Below are positions 7,848 through 16,716 of a stretch of DNA of 64,000 nt, piece by piece; the stretch's first letter is position 1; each line of letters opens with the position of its first letter. The notes beneath the pieces were generated by a model that was given only the letters and a program-made list of their open reading frames with translations, did not search any database and was not told where the DNA came from. Source of the stretch: Massilia solisilvae (GTDB lineage: Bacteria; Pseudomonadota; Gammaproteobacteria; Burkholderiales; Burkholderiaceae_D). Location of the stretch: NCBI RefSeq assembly GCF_024753215.1, contig NZ_JANUGV010000002.1:682001-746000 (forward strand). The letters run 5' to 3'. Made by a program: the position numbers and the translations under genes.

Positions 7848-9128
7848 TCAAGGTGCCTGGACGCGGGCGACAGTGCCGCCCAGCCAGAGCGATATGAAAA
7901 CCAGGGGCAGCAGCAGCGCTCCCAGCACGAAAAACGGCGTGTAGTTGCCGCCCGCGGTCAGCTCCGGCACCAGCTGCATGCAGATGATGACGCCCAGGAC
8001 CGCCGACGTGCCGCTCAAACCGGCCAGCGTGCCGACGGTTTTCCCGGAGAAGAAATCGCTTGGCAAAGTCTGGATGTTGGTGATCGCGGCCTGGAAGCCG
8101 AACAGGATTACGCCGATCGACAGCACGGCCAGCAGGGGCGTCTCTGCGGCGGCGCTCAGCAGCAGGGCGGGCAGCATGATGAAGAGGCCCGAGGCAATCA
8201 CCAGCTTGCGCGCACGGTTGACGGACCAGCCGCGCTCGAGCAGGCGCCCGCACACCCAGCCCCCCAGCAGGGCGCCCAACGCGGCGCCGACATACGGCAC
8301 CCAGCCGAACATGCCGATCTGCTTGACGTCGAAGTGGAAGCGTTCGTTCAGGTACAAGGGCAGCCAGCTGACGAACAGCCACCACACGGGATCGATGAAG
8401 AAGCGCGCGGCGATCACGCCCCAGCTCTGGCGGTGGCGCAGCAGCTGGCCCAGCGTCGGCACGTAGTCGTGTTGGCGGGCGGCCTGCGGCGTGGCGGCGC
8501 GCTGCCCATCCAGGATGTAGGCGCGTTCTTCCGCACTGATCCACGGATGGGCGCCGGGGCCGGATTTGTACAGGATCAGCCAGGGCACGATCCAGATGAA
8601 GCCCAGCGCGCCGGTCAGGAGGAAGGTACTCTTCCAGCCTACCCAGGCATACAGGGCAGCGACCAGCGGCGGCGCGATGACGGAACCGAGCGAGGCGCCG
8701 GCTCCGAAGATGCCTTGTCCCAGCGCCCGTTCGCGCACGGGGAACCATTCGGCGATGGCCTTGGTGGCGCCGGGCCAGTTGCCCGCTTCGCCCACGCCCA
8801 GCAGCACGCGGAAGAAGCCGAACGACATCGCCGAGCGCGCCATGAAGTGCAGGGCGATGGCGCCGGACCAGAGCAGAATCGACAGCAGGAAGCCGATACG
8901 CGTGCCCAGCGCGTCAAACAGTTTGCCGAACAGCGACTGGCCGACCGCGTAACCGACCAGGAATACCGACAGGATGTTGGCGTAGTCGCGCTTGTCCATG
9001 CCCAGGTCCGACGCGATGCCGGGCCACATGACGGCCAGGGCGGAGCGGTCGATGTAGTTGATGATCGTGGCAATGGCCACGAGCGTGATCACCAGCCATC
9101 TCAGGCCCTTGATCGTGTTTGTATTCAT
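7848..9128 (-). CDS. MFS uronate transporter, ExuT/ACS type
   Basis: A 426-residue inner-membrane carrier with the usual twelve hydrophobic segments. The N-terminal part NYIDRSALAVMWPGI and GVGEAGNWPGATKAIAEWFP is characteristic of the anion:cation symporter branch that includes hexuronate (ExuT) and glucarate carriers. ATG 9128 has GGAG seven bases upstream; the frame stays open for a further ~150 codons upstream but that part is antisense to kdgK and not conserved-looking. It lies between kdgK and the SGNH gene. I infer import of the unsaturated monouronate or an oligouronide from the periplasm. Confidence 0.85.
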   Translation of the reverse strand: MNTNTIKGLRWLVITLVAIATIINYIDRSALAVMWPGIASDLGMDKRDYANILSVFLVGYAVGQSLFGKLFDALGTRIGFLLSILLWSGAIALHFMARSAMSFGFFRVLLGVGEAGNWPGATKAIAEWFPVRERALGQGIFGAGASLGSVIAPPLVAALYAWVGWKSTFLLTGALGFIWIVPWLILYKSGPGAHPWISAEERAYILDGQRAATPQAARQHDYVPTLGQLLRHRQSWGVIAARFFIDPVWWLFVSWLPLYLNERFHFDVKQIGMFGWVPYVGAALGALLGGWVCGRLLERGWSVNRARKLVIASGLFIMLPALLLSAAAETPLLAVLSIGVILFGFQAAITNIQTLPSDFFSGKTVGTLAGLSGTSAVLGVIICMQLVPELTAGGNYTPFFVLGALLLPLVFISLWLGGTVARVQAP

Positions 9129-9163
9129 GCCTGGTCTCCATCTGTTCTTGATTCTTGTAGTTG

Positions 9164-10102
9164 CTACAGGCCCAGCTGCCGCCTGGTGGGCAGGCCGTCG
9201 CAATCGCCGCGGAACTGCACCACCCGCGCGCCGATCGCGTTGCCGCGGGCCGCTGCCGCCTCGATTGGCAGCCCGTCGAGCAGGCCGCTGATGACACCCA
9301 CCGCAAAGCCGTCGCCGGCGCCCACGGTGTCCACCACGTTTTGCACCGGCATGCCGGGCACGAGGCCGGTGTAGCCATCGGTGGCGACGTAGGCGCCTTC
9401 CGGTCCCAGCTTGATTACCACCATGCGCGCGCCGCGCGCCAGGTAGAACCGGGCGATGTCGTCCGGGTGTTCGCGGCCGGTCAGCAGACGGCCTTCCGAC
9501 AAGCCGGGCATCACCAGGTCCGCGTGTGCGGCCAGCGCCTCCAGGGTTTCGATCATCACCGCCTGCGAGGGCCACAGGCGTGGCCGCAGGTTGGGGTCGA
9601 AGCTGACGATGCGGCCTTCCGCGCGCGCCTGCCGCGCCAGCGCAAACACCAGTTCACGGCAACTGGAGGACAGCGCCGGCGAGATGCCGGTCAGGTGGAC
9701 CAGCCGGGCCTGGCGAGCCTCGCTGTCCGCCGCCGGCAGGTCGGCCGGCGACAGGTGGCTGGCCGCCGAGCCGCGCCGGAAGTACTCGACCTGCGGATCG
9801 CTGCCGTCGCTGACCATCTGCTTGAGCATGAAGCCGGTCGGATAATGTTCGTCGGTCCGGAGCCAGCGCAGGTCCAGCCCTTCCGCTTCCATGAAGTGGC
9901 GCAGGTTGCGGCCCAGGCTGTCCGCACCCAGGCGGCTGATGTAGCCGACTCGAAAGCCCAGCCGGGAGAGGCCGACCGCCACATTCAGTTCGGCCCCCGC
10001 CGTGGCGCGTTCGAACTCGCGCACTGTCTCCAGCGGGCCGGGCTCGCGGGCGATCAGCAGGGTCATTGCTTCGCCCACGGTGATAACGTCGGGTACGCGC
10101 AT
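9164..10102 (-). CDS. kdgK: 2-keto-3-deoxygluconate kinase
   Basis: A 312-residue PfkB-family sugar kinase. The N-terminal signature is ITVGEAMTLL, the substrate-side motif is AGAELNVAVGLSRLG, and the C-terminal PfkB motif DTVGAGDGF is at 258-266 with catalytic Asp264. KdgK phosphorylates 2-keto-3-deoxygluconate, the product of alginate and pectin uronate reduction, to KDPG. ATG 10102 was preferred over the GTG at 10108 because AAAGGTGG lies just upstream at usable spacing. It starts 9 bp after the lyase gene stop. KDPG aldolase is not in the locus and would have to be supplied elsewhere. Confidence 0.85.
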   Translation of the reverse strand: MRVPDVITVGEAMTLLIAREPGPLETVREFERATAGAELNVAVGLSRLGFRVGYISRLGADSLGRNLRHFMEAEGLDLRWLRTDEHYPTGFMLKQMVSDGSDPQVEYFRRGSAASHLSPADLPAADSEARQARLVHLTGISPALSSSCRELVFALARQARAEGRIVSFDPNLRPRLWPSQAVMIETLEALAAHADLVMPGLSEGRLLTGREHPDDIARFYLARGARMVVIKLGPEGAYVATDGYTGLVPGMPVQNVVDTVGAGDGFAVGVISGLLDGLPIEAAAARGNAIGARVVQFRGDCDGLPTRRQLGL

Positions 10103-10111
10103 GCCCACCTT

Positions 10112-12106
10112 TCAGAACGACAGCCGGGTGGTCAGGCTGGCCCGTTTGCTGGCAGGGAGCGACAGGCGCAGCACCATGCCCCGTTCTTCGCGCGGCCCCT
10201 GGTCCACATGGCCCGGAGGCCCGGCCGCGATCACCACGCCCGGCACGATGTCGGCCTTCAGCGCGGCAGCCTGGGCCTGCACCTTGAGCGAGCTTGGCTC
10301 GCCCTCGACCACGAAGCCATGCTCGCCCGATTTGCGGATGGCGCGGTCGCCGTGCACCTGCGCGGTCAGCGCCACCGGCTTGCTGGCAACCAGCGTGTCG
10401 CGCACGGTCCAGGCCTTGTTGGCATAGCTGAAGCGGCGCTGCAGCTTCTCCACGCCCAGTTCGGGCTTGTAGGCGCCTGCCAGTTCGGCCGTGATGTCGG
10501 CGCGCTCGCGCCCCAGCCTGGCCTCGGTGATGCGAATGCTGTCCAGCCGCGCGTACGGGTAATCGCGGAAGGCGTCATGCCCGCCGCCTTCGTTGGCCTG
10601 GCCCTTGTCGTCGATGAGCGGGGCATTATTGAGCTTGGTGCTCGGGATGCCCGCGTAGCCCATCGGCCCGGTCAGGTAGGTGCCGCCGCCGTACAGGATG
10701 AAGCTGCCGGCATCGGGATGCGAGTGGCCCATCTCCAGGTGCCAGTCCGGCAGCTTGGGCAGGATGGTGGCGACATGGTGGCCTTCCGGCGGACCGGCGC
10801 GAAAGGCGAAGGCGGTGGCCTTGTCGGTCCAGTCGCTGCGCCAGTACACCGTGCCCAGGTCGTCGAAGTGGTGGTAGGGCTTCACCGCCGATATCGGCGT
10901 GCTGCGCAGCGCGCTGTCGCGCCACAGCAAGGTCCAGAAGTCTTCCGCGCACACATGGCCAAGTGAAGCCATCCAGTCGGCGACGCCTTGCGCTTCCGGG
11001 TTCCCGAAGCGCGCGGCCAGCCGGTACAGCAGGTTGAAATTGGAATTGAGCTTGCCGCCGGGGTGGGTGCGGACCGGCTCCTCGCCCATGCGCGAGCGCG
11101 TGACCGGGCCTTCGAACACATCGCCGAAATCGAACACGTCCTGGCCGTTTGGCGTGAGCGAATGGGCGATGTACAGGTGCGCCCTGCGCAGGGCCGGCGT
11201 GTCGTACATGTCGTCGCCCGCCGCATGGGCAAAGGCGTCCAGCGCGTGGACAATCCACGGCATCGAGAAGATCCAGTACTCCACGCCTTCGTAGAAGTAA
11301 CCGTCCGGCGAGGCCACTTCCAGCACGCGGCTGAAGATGGCGCGCGACAGCGCGGCCCAGCTTGCAGCCTGCGGCACTTCGTCCCACAGCGCGTAGGCTG
11401 CCACCGCCAGGCCCGCGACCGGGATGAAGCAGTGGTTCTGGCTGTACGAGTAGGACTTGCCCGGTTTGGGCATGAAGTGGTTGGCCAGGATGGTGGCCTG
11501 GCGCACCAGCTTGTCGCGGTAGCGCTTGCGTTCTTCCTCGGTGAGCGCGTCGTACAGCAGGTCGTAGGCGGCCCCCAGGCCGTACAGCAGGTGGCCGGCG
11601 GCCAGGTCGATGTCGGGCTTGCTGTAGGTGTAGCCCCAGACCTGGTAGCTGACCGCCGCGTCCATGTAGCGCTTGGCCGCTGCCAGGTAGCGCGCATCGC
11701 CCTCGATCTGCCAGGCCAGCGCCGCGCCCATGATGCCGATCGCCGTGTTGTTCTGCGCGCGGCGCTTTTGTGCCGGAGCGGGGGCTGGGTCTTCGCGCAA
11801 TGCGGTCAGCCCCGCCAGCGCCTGTTGCCATTGCGCTCGGTGGCTGCCGCGGGCGCGCTGGCGCAGCTCTTCCAGCCCCGCCCTGGTGGTGTACACACGC
11901 GGGTGCACGCCGTGCAGCTCCTCGCGCATGGTGGCCGGGTGGGCCTTCATCAGCGTTTCCAGCGGATGCGGGCCGGACATGGGCTTGCCTTGCATGGTGC
12001 CTAGCGATTCGCGCGCATCCTGCGCAAAGGCGCCGCTGCCGGAAAACGCGGGCAAGGCGAGGGCTGCGGCGCCGAGGAAGCGGCGCCGTGTCAGATGTTC
12101 GTTCAT
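10112..12106 (-). CDS. Tat-exported heparinase II/III-type lyase, probable oligoalginate lyase
   Basis: A 664-residue protein starting with a twin-arginine signal (RRRFLG followed by a hydrophobic stretch and AFAQ). Residues ~65-420 form an alpha/alpha-toroid of DUF4962/PL15-like type: HPRVYTT at 68-74, Asn224-His225 in SQNHCF, and Tyr277 in EGVEYW. These correspond to the Asn/His and Tyr acid-base residues of exo-oligoalginate lyases. The C-terminal half is the heparinase II/III beta-sandwich, opening with GHSHPDAGSF (His461, His463). Such enzymes release unsaturated monouronates from oligosaccharides made by endolyases such as PL7. Family PL15 against PL17 or PL21 cannot be settled by eye. 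Confidence 0.75.
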   Translation of the reverse strand: MNEHLTRRRFLGAAALALPAFSGSGAFAQDARESLGTMQGKPMSGPHPLETLMKAHPATMREELHGVHPRVYTTRAGLEELRQRARGSHRAQWQQALAGLTALREDPAPAPAQKRRAQNNTAIGIMGAALAWQIEGDARYLAAAKRYMDAAVSYQVWGYTYSKPDIDLAAGHLLYGLGAAYDLLYDALTEEERKRYRDKLVRQATILANHFMPKPGKSYSYSQNHCFIPVAGLAVAAYALWDEVPQAASWAALSRAIFSRVLEVASPDGYFYEGVEYWIFSMPWIVHALDAFAHAAGDDMYDTPALRRAHLYIAHSLTPNGQDVFDFGDVFEGPVTRSRMGEEPVRTHPGGKLNSNFNLLYRLAARFGNPEAQGVADWMASLGHVCAEDFWTLLWRDSALRSTPISAVKPYHHFDDLGTVYWRSDWTDKATAFAFRAGPPEGHHVATILPKLPDWHLEMGHSHPDAGSFILYGGGTYLTGPMGYAGIPSTKLNNAPLIDDKGQANEGGGHDAFRDYPYARLDSIRITEARLGRERADITAELAGAYKPELGVEKLQRRFSYANKAWTVRDTLVASKPVALTAQVHGDRAIRKSGEHGFVVEGEPSSLKVQAQAAALKADIVPGVVIAAGPPGHVDQGPREERGMVLRLSLPASKRASLTTRLSF

Positions 12107-12125
12107 GGAGTACGCTCCGCTTGGA

Positions 12126-12881
12126 TCAGTACAGGCCCAGGCCGCCGTTGACCTGGATGATTTCCCCGGCGAGGAAGGCGGCACGCTCGGACGCCAGGAA
12201 GACGACGACGTTGGCCACGTCTTCAGGCTGGCCCTCGCGCCGCGCCGGGGTGCGCTCGGCGATGGCCTTGCGGTTTTCGGGCGTGTTGAAGGTGTCGTGG
12301 AAGCGGGTGGCGATCAGGCCGGGCGCTACGCCATTGACGCGGATGCCCAGCGGTCCGACCTCCTTGGCCAGCGCGCCGGTGAAGGTGGCGACCGCCGCCT
12401 TGGATGCGGCGTAGTGGGCCGAACCCGGGCCGCCGCCATCGAACGCGGCCAGCGAGGACATGGTGATGATGGTGCCGCGCTTGCGCGGCTCCATGCGCTT
12501 GAGCGCGGCCTGGCAGATCAGGAAGGTGCTGGTCAGGTTCAGGTTCATGGCCTCGTTCCAGAGCGAGAGCGGCATGTCGGCCACGCGCGAACGCTGGATC
12601 AGGCCGCCGATGTTGGCGAACAGGATGTCGATGTCGCCGATCGCGCCTTCCGCTTCCGCGAACACCTGCTCGGCCACGGCCGGGTCGGAGAGGTCGGCCT
12701 TGATAGCCTGGGCGCGGCGGCCCATGGCGCGGATGTCGGCCACCACTTGCCGCGCTTCGTCGGCGCTGCTCCAATAGGTCAGCACCACGTCGGCGCCGGC
12801 CTGCGCCAGCGCCAGGGAGCTGGCTTTGCCGATGCCCGATGCACCGCCCATTACAAGGGCACGTTTTCCGATCAGTTCCAT
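12126..12881 (-). CDS. SDR oxidoreductase, probable uronate (DEH) reductase
   Basis: A 251-residue short-chain dehydrogenase with GGASGIG at 12-18 for NAD(P) binding, Ser142/143, Tyr157 and Lys161 (YAASK) as catalytic residues, and a C-terminal NGGLGLY. The usual NNAG motif reads ANIGG at 89-93, an unusual variant. In alginate loci an SDR reduces 4-deoxy-L-erythro-5-hexoseulose uronate to 2-keto-3-deoxygluconate, the KdgK substrate, and this gene is placed to do so. That specific reaction is inferred from context. It begins 34 bp downstream of the regulator gene and ends 19 bp before the lyase gene. Confidence 0.78.
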   Translation of the reverse strand: MELIGKRALVMGGASGIGKASSLALAQAGADVVLTYWSSADEARQVVADIRAMGRRAQAIKADLSDPAVAEQVFAEAEGAIGDIDILFANIGGLIQRSRVADMPLSLWNEAMNLNLTSTFLICQAALKRMEPRKRGTIITMSSLAAFDGGGPGSAHYAASKAAVATFTGALAKEVGPLGIRVNGVAPGLIATRFHDTFNTPENRKAIAERTPARREGQPEDVANVVVFLASERAAFLAGEIIQVNGGLGLY

Positions 12882-12915
12882 AGTTGTTTGTCTTTTCAGT
12901 TGAGTGGGTGGTTGT

Positions 12916-13956
12916 TCATTGCGGTGGCGCCGCGGTGGACGCCCTGACGATCAGCTCCGGCGCGAACAACTCGCTGCCGACCGTGTCGGCAGCACCCGGC
13001 GCAAGGATGCGCTGGACCGCCGCATCGGCCATGGCCTGGATCGGCTGGCGCAGCGTGGTCAGCGCCGGGTCGTGCGCGGCGGAGAAGAAGATGTCGTCGA
13101 TGCCGATCAGCGAGAAGTCCCTTGGCAGATGCAGGCCGAGCTGCTTCAGGCCCACGCCCAGGCCGATGGCCATCATGTCGTTGATGGCCACCGCCGCCGT
13201 CGGCCGGGAAGGCGCCGCCAGCAGCTTGGCGGCCGCCTTGCATCCCAGGTCGAACAGCTGGGTGTCGCCGTGCGGATCGCTCGGCGCTTCGCTGGCGTCC
13301 ACGATCACCAGCTCGCCGGTGATGCCGGCCGCCGCCACCGCCTGCTGGAAACCGGTCAGGCGGTCCAGCCGGTTGAGCGTGTAGGGCGGCGGCGTGACCA
13401 GCGCCACCGAGCGGTGGCCCAGCGCCGCCAGGTGCTCGACCGCCTTGGTGGTCGCCGCCACGTTGTCGATCGAGATGGTGGTGATGCGCTCGTGGCTGTC
13501 GTCGGAGCGCTTGATGTCGAACGCCACCACCGGGCAGCGCGCGGTCATCGCCACCAGGTGCTCGGTGTCGTTCAGCGCCGAACCGGTGATGATGCCCTGC
13601 GCGCCGTAGGACAGCAGGTCCGCCATCACGGCGCGTTCGCGGTCCGGATCACGGAAGGTACTGAAGGTCATCACGTGGCAGTGGTGGCGGGCGGCCGCCT
13701 TTTCCACCGCGCTGGCGAGCGAACCGAAGAACTGGTTGGCCAGCGACGGCACCAGCAGGCCGACCATGGAGGCGACGCCGGTTTTCAGCTGGCGCGCGGC
13801 GCTGTTGGGACGGTAGCCCAGCTGCTCGATCGCCTGCTGGATCTTGCGCTGGGTGGCCGGCCGCATCTGCTCCATGCGGTTGTTCAGAAAATTCGAAATG
13901 CTGGTGGTCGATACCCCGGCCAGCCTTGCTACGTCCTGAATTTTCGGTTCGCTCAT
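12916..13956 (-). CDS. LacI-family transcriptional regulator of the uronate locus
   Basis: A 346-residue regulator. The DNA-binding helix-turn-helix is at residues 6-26 (IQDVARLAGVSTTSISNFLN), the hinge at ~50-60, and a periplasmic-binding-protein-like effector domain fills the rest (GLLVPSLANQFFG, then IAINDMMAIGLG-type segment AVAINDMMAIGLG). ATG 13956 was chosen because the HTH starts immediately after it; an upstream in-frame start at 14058 would overlap the receptor gene. It lies between the receptor and the catabolic genes, so it probably represses the whole locus and responds to a uronate intermediate. The CG-centred palindromes at 16449-16570 are the likely binding sites. Confidence 0.88.
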   Translation of the reverse strand: MSEPKIQDVARLAGVSTTSISNFLNNRMEQMRPATQRKIQQAIEQLGYRPNSAARQLKTGVASMVGLLVPSLANQFFGSLASAVEKAAARHHCHVMTFSTFRDPDRERAVMADLLSYGAQGIITGSALNDTEHLVAMTARCPVVAFDIKRSDDSHERITTISIDNVAATTKAVEHLAALGHRSVALVTPPPYTLNRLDRLTGFQQAVAAAGITGELVIVDASEAPSDPHGDTQLFDLGCKAAAKLLAAPSRPTAAVAINDMMAIGLGVGLKQLGLHLPRDFSLIGIDDIFFSAAHDPALTTLRQPIQAMADAAVQRILAPGAADTVGSELFAPELIVRASTAAPPQ

Positions 13957-13981
13957 GATTTCCTTGTTAAAGATCGCGCGC

Positions 13982-16414
13982 TCAGAACCCCACGTCCAGG
14001 CGGACGTAGGTGTATCGGAACGCGTCACGGGCAGGTTGCCACCCGTAGGATTTGACATCGCCGCCGCTGGCTCGCTTGAAGTTCAGGAAGGTGCCGACGT
14101 TCCCCGAAGCGTAGTGGTGGTCGAACAGGTTCTTGGCGCCGAACGCGAGTTTCCACTTGCCCTTGCCGCCGCTGACCGAGGCGCCCAGGTCGAAGATGCC
14201 GTAGCCGGGGCGGCGCAGGCTCGGGTCCTGGCTGATCGCGCCCATCACCGTTGACTGCGTGCGCCATTGGGCGTTGATCGCGGCGACGTACGGCAGCGAG
14301 GCGAACTGCGGCAGCGTATATTCGCCGCCCATGCTCAGCTTCCATTTCGGCGCATTCGGCATGGTGCCGCCGCTGGCGTCGCGCAGGAAGGCGCCCGGCA
14401 CCAGGCGGTTCGGGATCTTGCAGTCGGTGGCGCCGCTGTAGCACGGGCCCTGGTCCCACGAACGCACGGTGGCGCGGGTGTAGGCCAGGTTCGCGTTCAG
14501 CAGCAGCGCGCGCGCCACCAGCAGCTGGGTGTCGGCCTCGAAGCCGCGCGTCTGGATCGACGGGATGCTGTACAACACGCTGGCCTGGCTGCCGTCCGAG
14601 AAGCGCTCGGTGGCCGAGGTCTGGTAGTCGCGAAAGCGCGTCTGGAAGATGGCCGCGTTGATGGTCGCGCGGTTGTTCAGCAGGTTGGCCTTGAAGCCGG
14701 CCTCGTAGCTGTTGGCCTTTTCGGAGGCCAGCGGCAGGTGGGCGAACACGTTGGGATTGTTCGCGCCGCTGGTCATGTCGTAGGCGACGCCCTTGCTGCC
14801 GGTGGAGGCGGTGCCGTAGACCATCACGTCGGGCGTGAAGTGGTAGGTATAGCCTACCTTGCCGGTGACCGCGTTTTCCTTATGCTGCGGCGCCACGTAG
14901 TAGTACTCGCCGGTGTGCTTGTTGGTCGGCGCGGTGGACGACAGGCTGTCGATGGTGTGGAACGAATAGTCGTTCGACTCGCGGTTGAAGCGCACGCCGG
15001 CCGTCAGGCTCTGGTTGTCGGCGAAGTCCCAGTTGCTGTTGGCGTAGATGGCGTGCGTCAGGCTGCCCGAGTTGGTGTCGTAGTTCGTGAAGTTGGTCTC
15101 CTTCACGAACGCGTTGCCGCGGTAGTAGGTGCGGTACACCGTATTGCGCGCGGCCCACAGCCCGACGATGTAGCGGAACGGCTTGCCGTCCGGCGAAGTC
15201 AGGCGCAGCTCCTGGGTCGAGGTCTTGCTGTCGGTGGTGCCGTTGATTTCCGGCGGGTCGGCGATGCCGGAAGGCTTGCCGCTGGCGTCGACCTGGTAAA
15301 AGGTCGAGATCAGGTCGATGTTGTCGTTGTCGCGGAAGTCGTTCGACAGGTTGTTGTCCAGCGAGGTGATCGACGTGAGCGAGTGGCCGGCCAGCAGCGA
15401 GTCGCCCGGGAAGGCGTAATTCACGCGCAAGCCCAGTCCACGGTCGGTGGACTCCAGTCCCGATGGTGAATCGTTGCGGATCTCGCGGTTCCAGCGGCTG
15501 ATGTGAATGTCGCGCAGCACGGCGGTGTTGGACAGCGCCGTGTAGTTCTTGTTGAACAGGTAGCCCACGCCCGGGTCGATGTAGGTGACGGCAGGCGTAT
15601 TGCCGGTCGAGAGCGAGTGGTCGAAGTGCGGCGAGAGCAGCACGTCCAGGTCGGGCGTGACCTGCCACGACAGCTTGGCCAGGAAGGTCTTGCTGCCGGA
15701 GCCGTTCTGCATGCTGTCGTTGGTCAGGTTGTGCAGCAGGCCGGGGAAGTTGGTCTTGGCCGCGAACAGGCGCAGGCCCACGCGGTCGGTCAGGCGCCCG
15801 CTGAGCGAGGCGTTGACGCGGTATTCGTGGTCGCTGGTGTCATACACGCTGACGCGGGTCTTCATCGGCCCGGCGCCGATCGGCTTGGTGGACATGACCA
15901 CCGCGCCGGCGATCGAGCTCTTGCCGAACAGGGTCGATTGCGGGCCCTTGAGCACCTCCACCCGGGCCATGTCGGACATGTCCTTGAACGCCTGCTGCGC
16001 CTGCGAATACGGCAAATCGTCCACGATGATGGCGACGTCGCCCTCGATGCCCAGGTTGTTGGAGGTGGTGCCGATGCCGCGCATGTTGATGCTGTTGGTG
16101 CCCACCTGGGTGCCGACCGATACCGACAGGGCAGGCGACAGGTTGACGACGTCCACGAACTCGCGCACGTTATTGCGCTGCATGGTCTCCTCGCCCAGCA
16201 CCGTGATCGAGGCGGGCACGTCTTCCAGCTTCTCGATGCGGCGGTTGGCCGAGACCACCACCGTTTCCAGTTTGGGCTGGTCGGTCGCGCTCGCGTCCTG
16301 CTGCTGGGCTTGCGCGGGCGAGTAGCCGCCGAGCAGCAGCAGGGCGGCGGCGGATGCGATGGGGCGCAGGCGGCCGATGCGCGGCATGCCCGGACTATTT
16401 TTACCAGTCATCAT
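13982..16414 (-). CDS. TonB-dependent outer-membrane receptor
   Basis: An 810-residue TonB-dependent receptor with signal peptide (cleavage around AQAQ, residue 37). A plug domain opens with LETVVVSANRR and ITVLGEETMQRNNV and contains the family motif VEVLKGPQSTLFGKS. A long beta-barrel ends in Phe (YTYVRLDVGF), as expected for BAM substrates. It is the first gene of the uronate locus and would import oligosaccharides across the outer membrane. ATG 16414 sits only 2 nt after AAGGAG; the next codon ATG 16411 is better spaced and may be the true start. No SusD-like partner is present, as is usual in Proteobacteria. Confidence 0.92.
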   Translation of the reverse strand: MMTGKNSPGMPRIGRLRPIASAAALLLLGGYSPAQAQQQDASATDQPKLETVVVSANRRIEKLEDVPASITVLGEETMQRNNVREFVDVVNLSPALSVSVGTQVGTNSINMRGIGTTSNNLGIEGDVAIIVDDLPYSQAQQAFKDMSDMARVEVLKGPQSTLFGKSSIAGAVVMSTKPIGAGPMKTRVSVYDTSDHEYRVNASLSGRLTDRVGLRLFAAKTNFPGLLHNLTNDSMQNGSGSKTFLAKLSWQVTPDLDVLLSPHFDHSLSTGNTPAVTYIDPGVGYLFNKNYTALSNTAVLRDIHISRWNREIRNDSPSGLESTDRGLGLRVNYAFPGDSLLAGHSLTSITSLDNNLSNDFRDNDNIDLISTFYQVDASGKPSGIADPPEINGTTDSKTSTQELRLTSPDGKPFRYIVGLWAARNTVYRTYYRGNAFVKETNFTNYDTNSGSLTHAIYANSNWDFADNQSLTAGVRFNRESNDYSFHTIDSLSSTAPTNKHTGEYYYVAPQHKENAVTGKVGYTYHFTPDVMVYGTASTGSKGVAYDMTSGANNPNVFAHLPLASEKANSYEAGFKANLLNNRATINAAIFQTRFRDYQTSATERFSDGSQASVLYSIPSIQTRGFEADTQLLVARALLLNANLAYTRATVRSWDQGPCYSGATDCKIPNRLVPGAFLRDASGGTMPNAPKWKLSMGGEYTLPQFASLPYVAAINAQWRTQSTVMGAISQDPSLRRPGYGIFDLGASVSGGKGKWKLAFGAKNLFDHHYASGNVGTFLNFKRASGGDVKSYGWQPARDAFRYTYVRLDVGF

Positions 16415-16448
16415 GTCTCCTTGATTTTATATTTTATCGGAACTGCTA

Positions 16449-16476
16449 CGATTTACTGTATCGTTTCAGTAAATCG
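16449..16476. promoter_or_regulatory. Palindromic operator candidate 1
   Basis: A perfect 10-bp inverted repeat CGATTTACTG ... CAGTAAATCG with an 8-bp spacer, starting 35 bp upstream of the receptor ATG. It contains TGTATCGTTTCA (16457-16468), a CG-centred near-palindrome typical of LacI-family operators. It shares an 18-mer, identical but for one base, with operator candidate 2. Likely bound by the LacI-type protein at 12916-13956. Confidence 0.65.
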
Positions 16477-16541
16477 CGAAAAAAATTTTGCTGGCGCGCG
16501 CGTAGCCGAAAAGACGCCGGTGGGGGTCTGATCACCATGTT

Positions 16542-16570
16542 TCTGTATCGTTACAGTAAAACGATACAGA
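16542..16570. promoter_or_regulatory. Palindromic operator candidate 2
   Basis: A perfect 11-bp inverted repeat TCTGTATCGTT ... AACGATACAGA with a 7-bp spacer. Its left arm and spacer repeat the core of candidate 1 (CTGTATCGTTaCAGTAAA, one mismatch), 87 bp away, about eight helical turns. Two phased sites fit cooperative binding or looping by a tetrameric or dimer-pair LacI-type repressor. Confidence 0.65.
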
Positions 16571-16692
16571 CAAGCTAAGCTTAATCGAACATAAAGTCAA
16601 CGAATTTTGTTGGCGGAGCGAAGGCAGGCACGTCGTCCCGTTGCAAGGGCGCGACGTGCGGCTGCGTTGGGGGGCCGGAATCGTGGACGAAA

Positions 16693-16716
16693 AAAAACCG
16701 CCCGCAGGCGGTTTTT
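16693..16716 (-). terminator. Intrinsic terminator of argG
   Basis: Stem AAAAACCGCC / GGCGGTTTTT with a 4-nt loop. On the minus strand the stem is followed by a run of T (complement of the A tract at 16690-16697). It lies 18 bp after the argG stop. The symmetric A/T flanks mean it could act on both strands. Confidence 0.85.

Noticed and set aside
7848..9575. The MFS carrier read from 9575 as 575 residues.
   Set aside because: The extra N-terminus overlaps kdgK in another frame and is not membrane- or signal-like; ATG 9128 has a good GGAG.
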